DNA of 9,796 nucleotides from an uncultured Collinsella sp. Lineage in GTDB: Bacteria > Actinomycetota > Coriobacteriia > Coriobacteriales > Coriobacteriaceae. The notes under the pieces are model-generated. The model was given only the letters and a program-made list of their open reading frames with translations. It did not search any database and was not told the DNA's origin. A program made the position numbers and the translations under genes. Positions 1 through 6,413 of the stretch are shown here, piece after piece. Position 1 is the first letter of the stretch; every line of letters starts with the position of its first letter. Where the stretch lies: NCBI GenBank assembly GCA_902494935.1, contig CABUVH010000070.1, forward strand, positions 1 to 9,796, read 5' to 3'.

Positions 1-783
1 AATCATCACTCCGTCGGGGTCGATCTTGTCCTGAATCTTCTTAAGCGTGCGGCGCAGCAGACGCGAAACCTGCACCTGAGAAATACCCAGCTTCTTGGCG
101 ATCTCGATCTGGGTCATGCCCTTCACAAAGCGCAGCTCGATCACCTCGCGCTCGCGCGGCGAGAAATCGCGGATGGCTTCCTCGATCACCAGGCGGTCAT
201 CGGTAAAGTCGAGCTCGTTGTCATCGTCGGCGTAACGGTCGAGAATCGACGGCGCATCGTCGGAATCGGACGCACCAGGAGCCTCGATGGGCACCGAGGT
301 ATAGGCCGAAGACGATTCCATAGCCTCGAGGACCTCATCGACAGTCACATCTAGATACTCAGCGATCTCCTCAACCTTGGGCGAACGCTGCAGCTCGTTG
401 GTAAGTTTGTCAGTAGCCTGGTTGACCTTGGCCGAGAGCTCCTGCAGACGACGCGGTACGCGCACGCTCCAGCCCTTGTCGCGGAAATGGCGTTTGATCT
501 CGCCCAGGATAGTGGGTGTCGCAAACGTCGTGAACTCGAGTCCGCGCTCGGGATCAAAACGGTCGATAGCCTTGAGCAAACCCAGATAGCCGACCTGCAT
601 GAGGTCGTCGAGCGGCTCGCCGCGATTCTTAAATTTGTTGGCAAGAAACCTTACCAGGTTCATATGGGACATGACGAGCTGCTCGCGGGCGTCCGGATCA
701 CCGGTCTCCTTGTAGCGACGAAACAGCTCGCGGGTTTTCTCCTTGTCCCAAGCGGTCTTGCCGCTCCGGGAACGTTCGGTCAT
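1..783 (-). CDS. SigB/SigF/SigG-family RNA polymerase sigma factor (3' end cut by window)
   Basis: Alternative sigma-70 family factor that directs RNA polymerase to a stress or development regulon. The ATG at 783-781 opens a frame that runs without a stop to base 1, giving 261 residues; only the last few codons can be missing. Region 2 is clear (LVRFLANKFKNRG, DDLMQVGYLGLLKAIDRFDP, then FTTFATPTILGEIKRHFRDK, the -10 recognition part), followed by WSVRVPRRLQEL and a region 3 segment. An acidic linker (DSDDAPSILDRYADDDNE) precedes region 4, which has the helix-turn-helix REREVIELRFVKGMTQIEIA followed by KKLGISQVQVSRLLRRTLKK. Lack of region 1.1 and the order of motifs fit the SigB/SigF/SigG group rather than SigA or ECF factors. 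The start lies 1 nt after the stop of the anti-sigma gene, so the two are probably translationally coupled. Which of SigB, SigF or SigG it matches best cannot be settled by eye. Confidence 0.93.
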   Translation of the reverse strand, partial: MTERSRSGKTAWDKEKTRELFRRYKETGDPDAREQLVMSHMNLVRFLANKFKNRGEPLDDLMQVGYLGLLKAIDRFDPERGLEFTTFATPTILGEIKRHFRDKGWSVRVPRRLQELSAKVNQATDKLTNELQRSPKVEEIAEYLDVTVDEVLEAMESSSAYTSVPIEAPGASDSDDAPSILDRYADDDNELDFTDDRLVIEEAIRDFSPREREVIELRFVKGMTQIEIAKKLGISQVQVSRLLRRTLKKIQDKIDPDGVMI

Positions 784-784
784 A

Positions 785-1162
785 TTAAATATCCGCCTTG
801 AGGTCGAGGGAAAGCGTCAGGGGCGCCGCAGTCTTTTCGTAGGAGTCGCACACGCTCGCGAGGATGAGCTCGGCATACACCGCAGCCTGGTCGTCTTCAT
901 CGACCGTAGCCTGGTCGCCAAAGGTAATAGTCATGCCAACGTGGGTCTCATCGACATCGAATTTGATGGTGATGTCATCGCAGTCGACCGCGGTGCAACC
1001 AAAGATGAAAGCCTCCTCGGCAGCCATGCGGATGTCCTCAATGCGATCGACAGACATAGAGCACAGGGCACCAACGTTGGCTGCCGTCATGCGCACAAGG
1101 CGAGCGAGACGCGGGTCGCCGGCAACGGTCAGCGTGATGGGGCAGGTTGCTTCGCTACTCAT
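785..1162 (-). CDS. RsbW/SpoIIAB-like anti-sigma factor with degenerate ATPase motifs
   Basis: A 125-residue protein starting MSSEATCPITLTVAGDPRLA. Size, position directly before a SigB/F-type sigma gene, and the line RIEDIRMAAEEAF (compare EIKTVVSEAVTNA in SpoIIAB) point to the HATPase_c_2 anti-sigma fold. The start at 1162 is chosen because GAGGAG lies 7 nt upstream and because longer versions translate into low-complexity basic sequence antisense in character. The reading frame overlaps the DUF948 gene by 8 nt (ATGAGTAG) and ends 1 nt before the sigma start. By eye, the N-box Asn that binds Mg-ATP is Phe (AFIFGC), the DxGxG box is missing (MTITFGDQ) and the Gly-rich lid is replaced by AVYAELIL. 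It may therefore bind the sigma factor without being a kinase. The anti-sigma role itself is inferred from context and a faint family pattern. Confidence 0.75.
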   Translation of the reverse strand: MSSEATCPITLTVAGDPRLARLVRMTAANVGALCSMSVDRIEDIRMAAEEAFIFGCTAVDCDDITIKFDVDETHVGMTITFGDQATVDEDDQAAVYAELILASVCDSYEKTAAPLTLSLDLKADI

Positions 1163-1742
1163 CGCAGGACTCCTCAGAGGTCTCGGCGGGCGTATAGGTG
1201 TAATACTGAGCCGGCTTGGATACAGACTTCTGACCATCATCGTCGCCCGCGGCGGCCTCGTCCTCGCCAATTAGGACGCGCTCGGTAGGCTGCTCGGCCT
1301 CCGCAGCGGCAGCGGCGAGCTTGCGATCGGCGTCGGCTGCAGGAGCCTTCACCTTATTGAAGAGCTTCTGCACAGCACCGGCGGCAGAATCAGTCACGCT
1401 CGACACGGCGCTGCTGGCCTCGGCCACACTGCCCGTGACCTCGGAAATGTCGCGAACGACGGCCTCAACCTCAACAAGGTTGGACGTCAGGGCATCGACC
1501 GCGGTCTTGCTCGACTTAAGCAGCGGCTCCATCTGGGCAAGCGCCGGCGTAAGCTCATCGACAGCGCCATCGAGCTTTGCCACCACAGGCTGAGCCTCGG
1601 CGATGGTGTTGTTGAGGTCGTTCACGGTCTTATCGAGCGAGTCGACAACGGTGCGGGTCTTGCGCAGGGTAAGCGCGAGCTCAACGATAGCCCACACGCC
1701 GGCAACGGCGAGCAACAGCAAGGCGATTTGAATGGGACTCAT
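1155..1742 (-). CDS. DUF948 (YtxG-like) membrane-anchored coiled-coil protein
   Basis: A 195-residue protein. Residues 4-26 (IQIALLLLAVAGVWAIVELAL) form one N-terminal membrane segment. Residues 30-125 are a long amphipathic helical stretch rich in V, L, D, S and T with heptad-like spacing (VVDSLDKTVNDLNNTIAEA), the pattern of DUF948. A basic/alanine segment (131-150) and an acidic, probably disordered tail follow, ending EESCDE. ATG 1742 is chosen over the upstream in-frame start at 1820 because GGGAGG lies 5 nt before it and the extra 26 residues do not resemble the family. In Bacillus, YtxG of this family is a sigma-B-dependent general stress protein, so linkage to a SigB-type cassette makes sense. 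Molecular function is unknown. It is the first gene of the DUF948, anti-sigma, sigma cluster, 100 bp after rarA; I see no convincing SigB-type promoter in that gap. Confidence 0.85.
   Translation of the reverse strand: MSPIQIALLLLAVAGVWAIVELALTLRKTRTVVDSLDKTVNDLNNTIAEAQPVVAKLDGAVDELTPALAQMEPLLKSSKTAVDALTSNLVEVEAVVRDISEVTGSVAEASSAVSSVTDSAAGAVQKLFNKVKAPAADADRKLAAAAAEAEQPTERVLIGEDEAAAGDDDGQKSVSKPAQYYTYTPAETSEESCDE
1170..1175 (-). promoter_or_regulatory. RBS that fixes the anti-sigma start
   Basis: Reads GAGGAG on the minus strand, 7 nt before ATG 1162, inside the end of the DUF948 gene. It decides the start against the longer in-frame option at 1270. Confidence 0.8.
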
Positions 1743-1747
1743 ACAAG

Positions 1748-1753
1748 CCTCCC
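1748..1753 (-). promoter_or_regulatory. RBS that fixes the DUF948 start
   Basis: Reads GGGAGG on the minus strand with a 5-nt spacer to ATG 1742. It favours this start over the upstream in-frame start at 1820. Confidence 0.8.
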
Positions 1754-1842
1754 AAAGGAATCGAAATACAGACGGTTTCCATGGTACCCCAAAGGGGACC
1801 GAACATGCCAAGAGCAGCAACGTGGAACAAAATTATCAGCAG

Positions 1843-3198
1843 CTACTTCGGTGCATTCCCGCTGCGGTCGCGTTCGCTTTGCTCTACGCGCCATTCTTCC
1901 CAACCGCGGCCAGCAGGCTGCCAGAACGCGCCGCGCTCCAGTCCCTCGGGCAAATAGCGCTGATCGACCCAGCCTTCGGGATAATCATGTGGATACTTAT
2001 ACACACCGTAATCATCGCTGCCCGGGCGATGGCGATCGCGCAGATAACTCGGCACCTCGCGAAGCCCACTAGAATGGATATCGGCCAGCGCCGCATCGAT
2101 CGAAGCCTCACACGCATTGGACTTAGGCGCCAAACAAACATAGAGCGCAGCCTGCGCGAGGTTAATACGGCACTCGGGATAGCCAATAACCTCGGCAGAT
2201 TTAAACGCAGCATGCGCTATAAGAAGCGCCTGCGGGTCAGCGTTGCCAACGTCCTCAGAGGCATGAATCATAATGCGACGGGCGATAAACTTAGGATCCT
2301 CCCCTGCATCGATCATGCGCGCAAGCCAGTAGACCGTGGCATCGGGGTCGCTACCGCGCATGGACTTGATGAACGCACTGATGATGTCGTAGTGCATGTC
2401 ACCGTTTTTGTCATACGTAAAGCCGCGACGCGGGTTGGCAATCTTTACGTCATCCACGGTGATGGGATAGCGCTCCCCCGCCGACGGCGCTGGCGTTCCC
2501 TCGGTATCGGGACGCGTGACGGCAATCTCGCTCGCAAGCTCGAGCGTCGTGAGCGCCGAGCGAGCGTCACCCGCTGCCAGCGTGCAAATGGTCTTGACCG
2601 TATCCTCATCGGCCGAGAACTTTCCGTTCAAGCCCTGTGGTGCCTCGAGCGCACGCTCAATAAGCGTGGCGATATCCTCATCCTTCAGATGTTCAAGCTC
2701 CACCACGCGCCCGCGCGACAACAGTGCCGAGTTGACCTCAAAGTACGGGTTCTCTGTCGTAGCGCCAATCATAATGACGGTACGGTTCTCAACTGCATGC
2801 AGCAGGGCATCCTGCTGCGACTTAGAGAAGCGGTGAATCTCATCGATGAATAGAATGGTGCGGCGGTCGTACGTATTCAGGCGCGTCTTGGCCTCATCAA
2901 TCACACGACGCAGGTCCTTCACGGTACCCGTGACGGCGCTGACCTCGACAAACTCGCTCTTGGTATGGTTGGCGATAATGTGGGCCAGCGTCGTCTTGCC
3001 CGTACCGGCAGGCCCGTACAGAATCACGCTCGAAAGCACGTCGTGCTCGATCGCGGCACGCAGCCATGAACCCTTACCGACGGCCTTTTGCTGGCCCACG
3101 TACTCGTCGAGCGAATTGGGGCGCATGCGCACCGCAAGCGGCGCATTCTGAAAGGAACGCTCGCGCGTCGAAGCAGAAAAAAGGTCGTCCATAGCCAT
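1843..3198 (-). CDS. rarA: RarA/MgsA replication-associated recombination AAA+ ATPase
   Basis: RarA acts at stalled or collapsed replication forks with SSB and is related to clamp-loader and RuvB-type AAA+ ATPases. Numbered from MAMDDLF: LAVRMRPNSLDEYVGQQ (21-37), Walker A GPAGTGKT (62-69), Walker B LFIDEIHR (116-123), sensor 1 GATTENP (145-151) and arginine-finger line LLSRGRV (159-165). The C-terminal half carries the MgsA signature YDKNGDMHYDIISAFIKSMR followed by RGSDPDATVYWLARM, and ends with LRDRHRPGSDDYG and KYPHDYPEGWV. The 451 residues are full length. Starts at 3198 (MAMDDLF) and 3192 (MDDLF) are both possible; neither has a strong RBS, and a TTG at 3210 gives four more residues. 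The gene follows the dGTPase-like gene by 54 bp; both deal with DNA metabolism, but shared regulation is only a guess. Confidence 0.96.
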   Translation of the reverse strand: MAMDDLFSASTRERSFQNAPLAVRMRPNSLDEYVGQQKAVGKGSWLRAAIEHDVLSSVILYGPAGTGKTTLAHIIANHTKSEFVEVSAVTGTVKDLRRVIDEAKTRLNTYDRRTILFIDEIHRFSKSQQDALLHAVENRTVIMIGATTENPYFEVNSALLSRGRVVELEHLKDEDIATLIERALEAPQGLNGKFSADEDTVKTICTLAAGDARSALTTLELASEIAVTRPDTEGTPAPSAGERYPITVDDVKIANPRRGFTYDKNGDMHYDIISAFIKSMRGSDPDATVYWLARMIDAGEDPKFIARRIMIHASEDVGNADPQALLIAHAAFKSAEVIGYPECRINLAQAALYVCLAPKSNACEASIDAALADIHSSGLREVPSYLRDRHRPGSDDYGVYKYPHDYPEGWVDQRYLPEGLERGAFWQPAGRGWEEWRVEQSERDRSGNAPK

Positions 3199-3231
3199 CC
3201 CGTGTATCAATCAAAAACGTTTTCCACTAAC

Positions 3232-3237
3232 AGTATA
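3232..3237 (-). promoter_or_regulatory. Possible -10 hexamer for rarA
   Basis: TATACT on the minus strand (5 of 6 to TATAAT) in the AT-rich 54-bp gap before rarA, 33 nt from the chosen start. No good -35 hexamer is seen at 16-18 nt spacing (the 17-nt position reads AACGGT), so this is tentative. Confidence 0.3.
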
Positions 3238-3252
3238 CCGAATTAATACGAA

Positions 3253-4500
3253 CTACCGTTCGTTAATATAGGTACGGTGCGGAAACTCCAGACCAGGGAA
3301 CAGCTTGCTCGTCAGCTCGCAGAAATAACCGTCCGTCATGCTCGCGATATAATCCACCACGGCTTGATCCTTGTCGTCCTGCCAGGCATAGGTGCGATCA
3401 TAGTAGGAAAGCTGCTGCTCAATGCGCGAAATATGGTGCTTAAAGATGTAAGAGGACTCGTCGCCACTGTTTAGATCCCGCAGGCAACGGTCGTAGAGCT
3501 TTACGAACGCCTCGCGCAGCTCCGCCTCGGAATCGCCTTCGATACCGCCCTTGCTATAGATCTTCTCGTAGTTCTCGCGCTTGGCTCGGCGAATTTCCTC
3601 AAACAGGTCCTCGCTCATCTCGATGCGCGGCTTACCATAGCTGTGCTCAACGATATCGATAGAGGCATGCGTGAGGATCCAACTGTTGTAGGCACCGCCC
3701 CGGCCATCATCAAAAGCGTCGGGCGAAAGCAGGCCCGCCGCGATCGCATCCTGACGGTCACGACCGACGTAGGCAAGAATATCCGAGATGCGAACGACGC
3801 AGCCCTCGAGCGTCATGGGACGCAGATGCTCAATTGCGCTATAGCCCGTGGCAATGCAATCCTCAACCGTCTGGTCAAACTGGTCAAAGGAGCCCATGTC
3901 CGAGAGCTCAAACACACGCTGCTCGTACTCGCCGTTATGGCATAGCACGCCGTCGAGCGTCTGGAGCGACACGTTGCGGCCATACAACGCGTCGAGCACG
4001 CGGACCGACTGCACGTTATGGAAAAAATAACGCCCCGTACGCTCGTGATAGATATCGTTGAGGAAGCGCTCGCCGGCATGGCCGAAAGGCGTGTGTCCCA
4101 AGTCGTGGCCCAGGCCAATCGCCTCGATCAGATCGCAATTGAGCCCCAGGGCGCGACCGATATCGCGCGCAATGCGCGAGACAAGCTGCACGTGCAAACC
4201 GCGGCGTGACAGATCGTCATTGCTACGAAAGCTAAAGACCTGCGTTTTGCCCGCATACCGGGTGTAAGCCGGAAGATGAAGTATCTTTTCGGTATCGCGC
4301 ATAAACGCCGGACGCATAAGCGTGCCTTTGTCGGTAGTGCGATCAATACGACGAATGACCTGATCATCGTTGCAACGATACGGATTGACATAGCCCGAAG
4401 CACGATCGGCGGCAATGCGCTCGACAAGCTCGGGCGACAACGCTGAGGGAATACGGTCCATGCGCGCCTTAATGACGGCCGTTTCTTGATTAGATTCCAT
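3253..4500 (-). CDS. dGTPase-like HD-domain dNTP triphosphohydrolase
   Basis: Predicted to cleave dNTPs to deoxynucleoside plus triphosphate, limiting nucleotide pools. The 415-residue protein shows family motifs in order: LPAYTRYAGKTQVFSF (76-91), a variant of the usual RL-x-KTQVF line; LHVQLVSRIARDIGRALGL (102-120) with the first metal-binding His (H103); GHDLGHTPFGHAGE (131-144) with the HD pair H132/D133; LDGVLCHNGEYEQR (182-195); and VRISDILAYVGRDRQDAI (236-253) with the last metal ligand D240. All four H...HD...D ligands are present. ATG 4500 is chosen because AAGGAG stands 6 nt upstream; the in-frame start at 4527 would add nine residues with no better RBS. Its start is 31 bp after the A24 peptidase stop, so the two may be cotranscribed. 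Substrate preference cannot be read from sequence; the length matches the bacterial Dgt-like type 2 group. Confidence 0.92.
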   Translation of the reverse strand: MESNQETAVIKARMDRIPSALSPELVERIAADRASGYVNPYRCNDDQVIRRIDRTTDKGTLMRPAFMRDTEKILHLPAYTRYAGKTQVFSFRSNDDLSRRGLHVQLVSRIARDIGRALGLNCDLIEAIGLGHDLGHTPFGHAGERFLNDIYHERTGRYFFHNVQSVRVLDALYGRNVSLQTLDGVLCHNGEYEQRVFELSDMGSFDQFDQTVEDCIATGYSAIEHLRPMTLEGCVVRISDILAYVGRDRQDAIAAGLLSPDAFDDGRGGAYNSWILTHASIDIVEHSYGKPRIEMSEDLFEEIRRAKRENYEKIYSKGGIEGDSEAELREAFVKLYDRCLRDLNSGDESSYIFKHHISRIEQQLSYYDRTYAWQDDKDQAVVDYIASMTDGYFCELTSKLFPGLEFPHRTYINER

Positions 4501-4506
4501 GGCATG

Positions 4507-4512
4507 CTCCTT
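4507..4512 (-). promoter_or_regulatory. RBS that fixes the dGTPase-like start
   Basis: AAGGAG on the minus strand with a 6-nt spacer to ATG 4500, lying in the 31-bp gap after the A24 peptidase gene. It decides against the start at 4527. Confidence 0.8.
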
Positions 4513-4531
4513 AAGAAGGACGCGCAATCGG

Positions 4532-4954
4532 TTACAAAGTGCAGCCCACGACCTCGATTATGGCAAAAATCGGCACTAAAAACGGGAGCAATGGCAGGGA
4601 GCGCGATTTTGTGAAGAGGCAGGAAAGGGCCAGAGCCAGGAGTGCGACGGCAAATGCCACGATGCCACCCATAGGGTCGAGCGTGCAAAGCGCGAAGAGC
4701 GCCTTGGCATCCCCCATGCCGATGCCCGGGATTTGGCGAAGACGACGCCAGAGGGACTCAGTCAGCACGAGAGCAAGATACACAATGACGGCAAGACCCG
4801 CGTGGTCAAGCGCTGTGTTAACGCCTTTGTCGAGCCAAACGCCCACTAACGCCGTCACCGCACACGCACCGGCAAGTTCATTGGGAAAACGTCGCTGACG
4901 GGCATCAATCGCCGCGCCGGCAAAGATGCAAATCCAAAACGGGATATAAAACAT
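4532..4954 (-). CDS. Short A24 prepilin-type aspartic peptidase (no methylase domain)
   Basis: An integral membrane protein of 140 residues with about four hydrophobic segments. Two catalytic aspartates of the A24 (type IV prepilin peptidase/TadV-CpaA) family can be seen: D17 in AAIDARQRRFPNELAG, matching the D-x5-6-(I/F)PN pattern, and D82 in GIGMGDAKALFALC, the GxGD motif. The C-terminal PLLPFLVPIFAI matches the usual final helix. It lacks the N-terminal cysteine-rich methyltransferase part of PilD, like CpaA/TadV enzymes. ATG 4954 is chosen because a strong GAGGAGG stands 6 nt upstream; the 4999 start would put 15 extra residues across the terminator. No pilin, ATPase or tad gene is in the window, so the substrate is unknown. 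Transcription probably starts within, or reads through, the terminator region just upstream. Confidence 0.87.
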   Translation of the reverse strand: MFYIPFWICIFAGAAIDARQRRFPNELAGACAVTALVGVWLDKGVNTALDHAGLAVIVYLALVLTESLWRRLRQIPGIGMGDAKALFALCTLDPMGGIVAFAVALLALALSCLFTKSRSLPLLPFLVPIFAIIEVVGCTL

Positions 4955-4960
4955 CGAGTA

Positions 4961-4967
4961 CCTCCTC
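4961..4967 (-). promoter_or_regulatory. Strong RBS of the A24 peptidase gene
   Basis: GAGGAGG on the minus strand, 6 nt before ATG 4954, and only about 20 nt after the upstream terminator stem. It fixes the start against the in-frame ATG at 4999. Confidence 0.85.
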
Positions 4968-4986
4968 GAGCTGCATCGCAAAAGCA

Positions 4987-5027
4987 AAAACCACCACAAA
5001 GGTGCCTGTCCCCTTTGCGGTGGTTTT
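4987..5027 (-). terminator. Rho-independent terminator after the glycosyltransferase gene
   Basis: Read on the minus strand, AAAACCACCGCAAAGG pairs with CCTTTGTGGTGGTTTT: 16 bp with one G-U pair, around a 9-nt loop (GGACAGGCA), followed by TGCTTTTGC after the U run. It begins 9 nt after the glycosyltransferase stop (5036). Because both arms have A/T tracts (AAAA...TTTT) it could also act on the plus strand. The apical GGGGACAGGCACC resembles a REP-type core; see findings. Confidence 0.88.
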
Positions 5028-5035
5028 GGTGGTGG

Positions 5036-6331
5036 TTATTTGGCGCCTTGCATGACCTCGTCGAGGGTGACGTTTACGGCATGCTGGGTAGGAACCCAGT
5101 CGACCTTCAGGAACAGCGCGGCCACCGTGATGGGGATATAGCTGAACATAAAGATCGGGAAGGTAAACAGGTTAGTCACCAGACGCCACTTTTGCGCGCA
5201 GTGAATGTGCTTATACTCAAAGATAGTCGTGAGCAGCGCCAGGATAAAGAAGGTCTGATACATCATGGCGAAGGTCATAATGAGCGAAGCGGCGCACGCC
5301 TGCATCTCGACTTCGGTAGCCAAGAAACCATGCGAAAGGCCACCCACAATCAAGAACGTCGCATTAGCGAGCATCGAGATCAGCGATAGCAGCATACCCG
5401 GGGCGATCGTCATGAACATGTCGTAGGCGGCAAAGCGATGATAGCGGAACGTCGACTTGACCAGATGCTTGCCGTAGGTAAAGAACACCTGGTAAAAGCC
5501 CTTGGTCCAGCGCATACGCTGCTTCCAGGATGCCTTGAACGTCACGGGTTGCTCGTCAAAGAACTCCGCCGGCGCATAGCCAATGCGAATACCGTGAATA
5601 GCGCAGAACGTAGTGAACTGAATGTCCTCGGTCAGCGTGTGGAACTGCCAGCCGTGCATGCCCTCAATAACACTGGCGGAGATGAGGTAGCCCGAACCCG
5701 AGACGGCGCAAGACGTCTTACAGATATTACGCGCGTTGTTGAGAAAGCGCGCCTCGCGCAGGTACCAAGTAGCATTAGCTGCCGAGATCCACGAGCTGCC
5801 AAAATTCTTGGAGTTGCGATAGCTCGTGACCACATGGAATCCCTGGTCAAAGGCATCGTTCATCTTGGACACGTAATCGCGGGAGATAACGTTATCGGCA
5901 TCGAAGATAAAGTAGCCTTCAAACGTGTCGGGATACTCGTTAAGGATGCGGTCGAAGCCAAAGTCCATGACCCAGCTCTTACCCTTACGGGCAAGATCAT
6001 TGCGCTCGTAAACAATGGCACCTGCCTCGCGCGCGAGCTGTGCGGTGTTGTCGGTGCAGGCGTCGGCAACCACGAAGACCTCGATAAGCTCGGACGGATA
6101 ATCCTGGTCCTTGATGGAGCGAACAAGGTTGGCGATCACGGCCTCCTCGTTATGCGCCGCGATAAAGAAAGCATAACGATGGAGTTTTTTGGCCTTGGGA
6201 GGCGCGACCTCGCCACGAAGAGCGCCAATGACAAAGAAGACCACCTGGTACAGAAAGCAGACCGTGAGCAGCGTGACGACAATCTGGTTGAAGACCACGA
6301 TGGGTGTGTTGGTTTGTAAAAAGGCGAGCAT
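5036..6331 (-). CDS. Membrane family 2 glycosyltransferase (hyaluronan/poly-GlcNAc synthase-like architecture)
   Basis: A processive-type GT2 enzyme of 431 residues, predicted to transfer sugars from a nucleotide sugar at the inner face of the membrane. One N-terminal membrane segment (about 13-37) precedes the GT-A domain: FFIAAHNEE (55-63), VVADACTDNT (87-96), FDADN (143-147, the DXD-type metal site), SGSGYLIS (211-218), TEDIQF (234-239, catalytic base) and QRMRW (271-275, the QxxRW motif that marks processive synthases). About four membrane segments follow (303-330, 343-372, 385-409). ATG 6331 has GGGAG 5 nt upstream. It follows the rluD-family gene by 82 bp and ends at a strong terminator, so it is the last gene of an lspA, rluD, GT unit or a single-gene unit. 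The product (capsule, cell-wall polymer or glycolipid) cannot be told from the sequence. Confidence 0.92.
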   Translation of the reverse strand: MLAFLQTNTPIVVFNQIVVTLLTVCFLYQVVFFVIGALRGEVAPPKAKKLHRYAFFIAAHNEEAVIANLVRSIKDQDYPSELIEVFVVADACTDNTAQLAREAGAIVYERNDLARKGKSWVMDFGFDRILNEYPDTFEGYFIFDADNVISRDYVSKMNDAFDQGFHVVTSYRNSKNFGSSWISAANATWYLREARFLNNARNICKTSCAVSGSGYLISASVIEGMHGWQFHTLTEDIQFTTFCAIHGIRIGYAPAEFFDEQPVTFKASWKQRMRWTKGFYQVFFTYGKHLVKSTFRYHRFAAYDMFMTIAPGMLLSLISMLANATFLIVGGLSHGFLATEVEMQACAASLIMTFAMMYQTFFILALLTTIFEYKHIHCAQKWRLVTNLFTFPIFMFSYIPITVAALFLKVDWVPTQHAVNVTLDEVMQGAK

Positions 6332-6368
6332 GCAGGCTCCCGAGAACGCGTTACGTAAACAACCGTAT

Positions 6369-6395
6369 ATCTTACCGCAGGCTTACCGAGTTCAA
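6369..6395 (-). promoter_or_regulatory. Possible promoter for the glycosyltransferase gene
   Basis: In the 82-bp gap, TTGAAC (6395-6390, 4 of 6 to TTGACA) and TAAGAT (6374-6369, 4 of 6 to TATAAT) are 15 nt apart on the minus strand, about 40 nt before the start. Short spacing and modest matches make this tentative. Confidence 0.28.
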
Positions 6396-6413
6396 GAAAC
6401 CACCTAATACTGG

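Noticed and set aside
785..1270. 161-residue version of the anti-sigma protein
   Set aside because: The 36 extra residues read through the DUF948 gene in another frame with low-complexity R/P/S content and no RBS; ATG 1162 has GAGGAG at good spacing.
1783..1800. Hairpin GGTCCCC-TTT-GGGGTACC as a rarA terminator
   Set aside because: Short stem with a bulge and no following U tract; not called as a terminator, though it shares GGGGAC with other hairpins here.
1743..1842. SigB/SigF-type autoregulatory promoter before the DUF948 gene
   Set aside because: A GGGTAC is present near 1785-1790 on the minus strand, but no GTTT-type -35 lies 13-16 nt upstream; a GATAAT near the rarA stop also lacks a -35 partner.
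1732..2853. 373-codon plus-strand open frame opposite rarA
   Set aside because: Shadow of the rarA gene in GC-rich DNA: the minus strand encodes a full RarA with all motifs, and the plus-strand product is rich in R and shows no domain or RBS.
5438..6319. 293-codon plus-strand open frame opposite the glycosyltransferase
   Set aside because: Antisense shadow; the minus-strand frame has complete GT2 motifs, and the plus-strand translation resembles no family.
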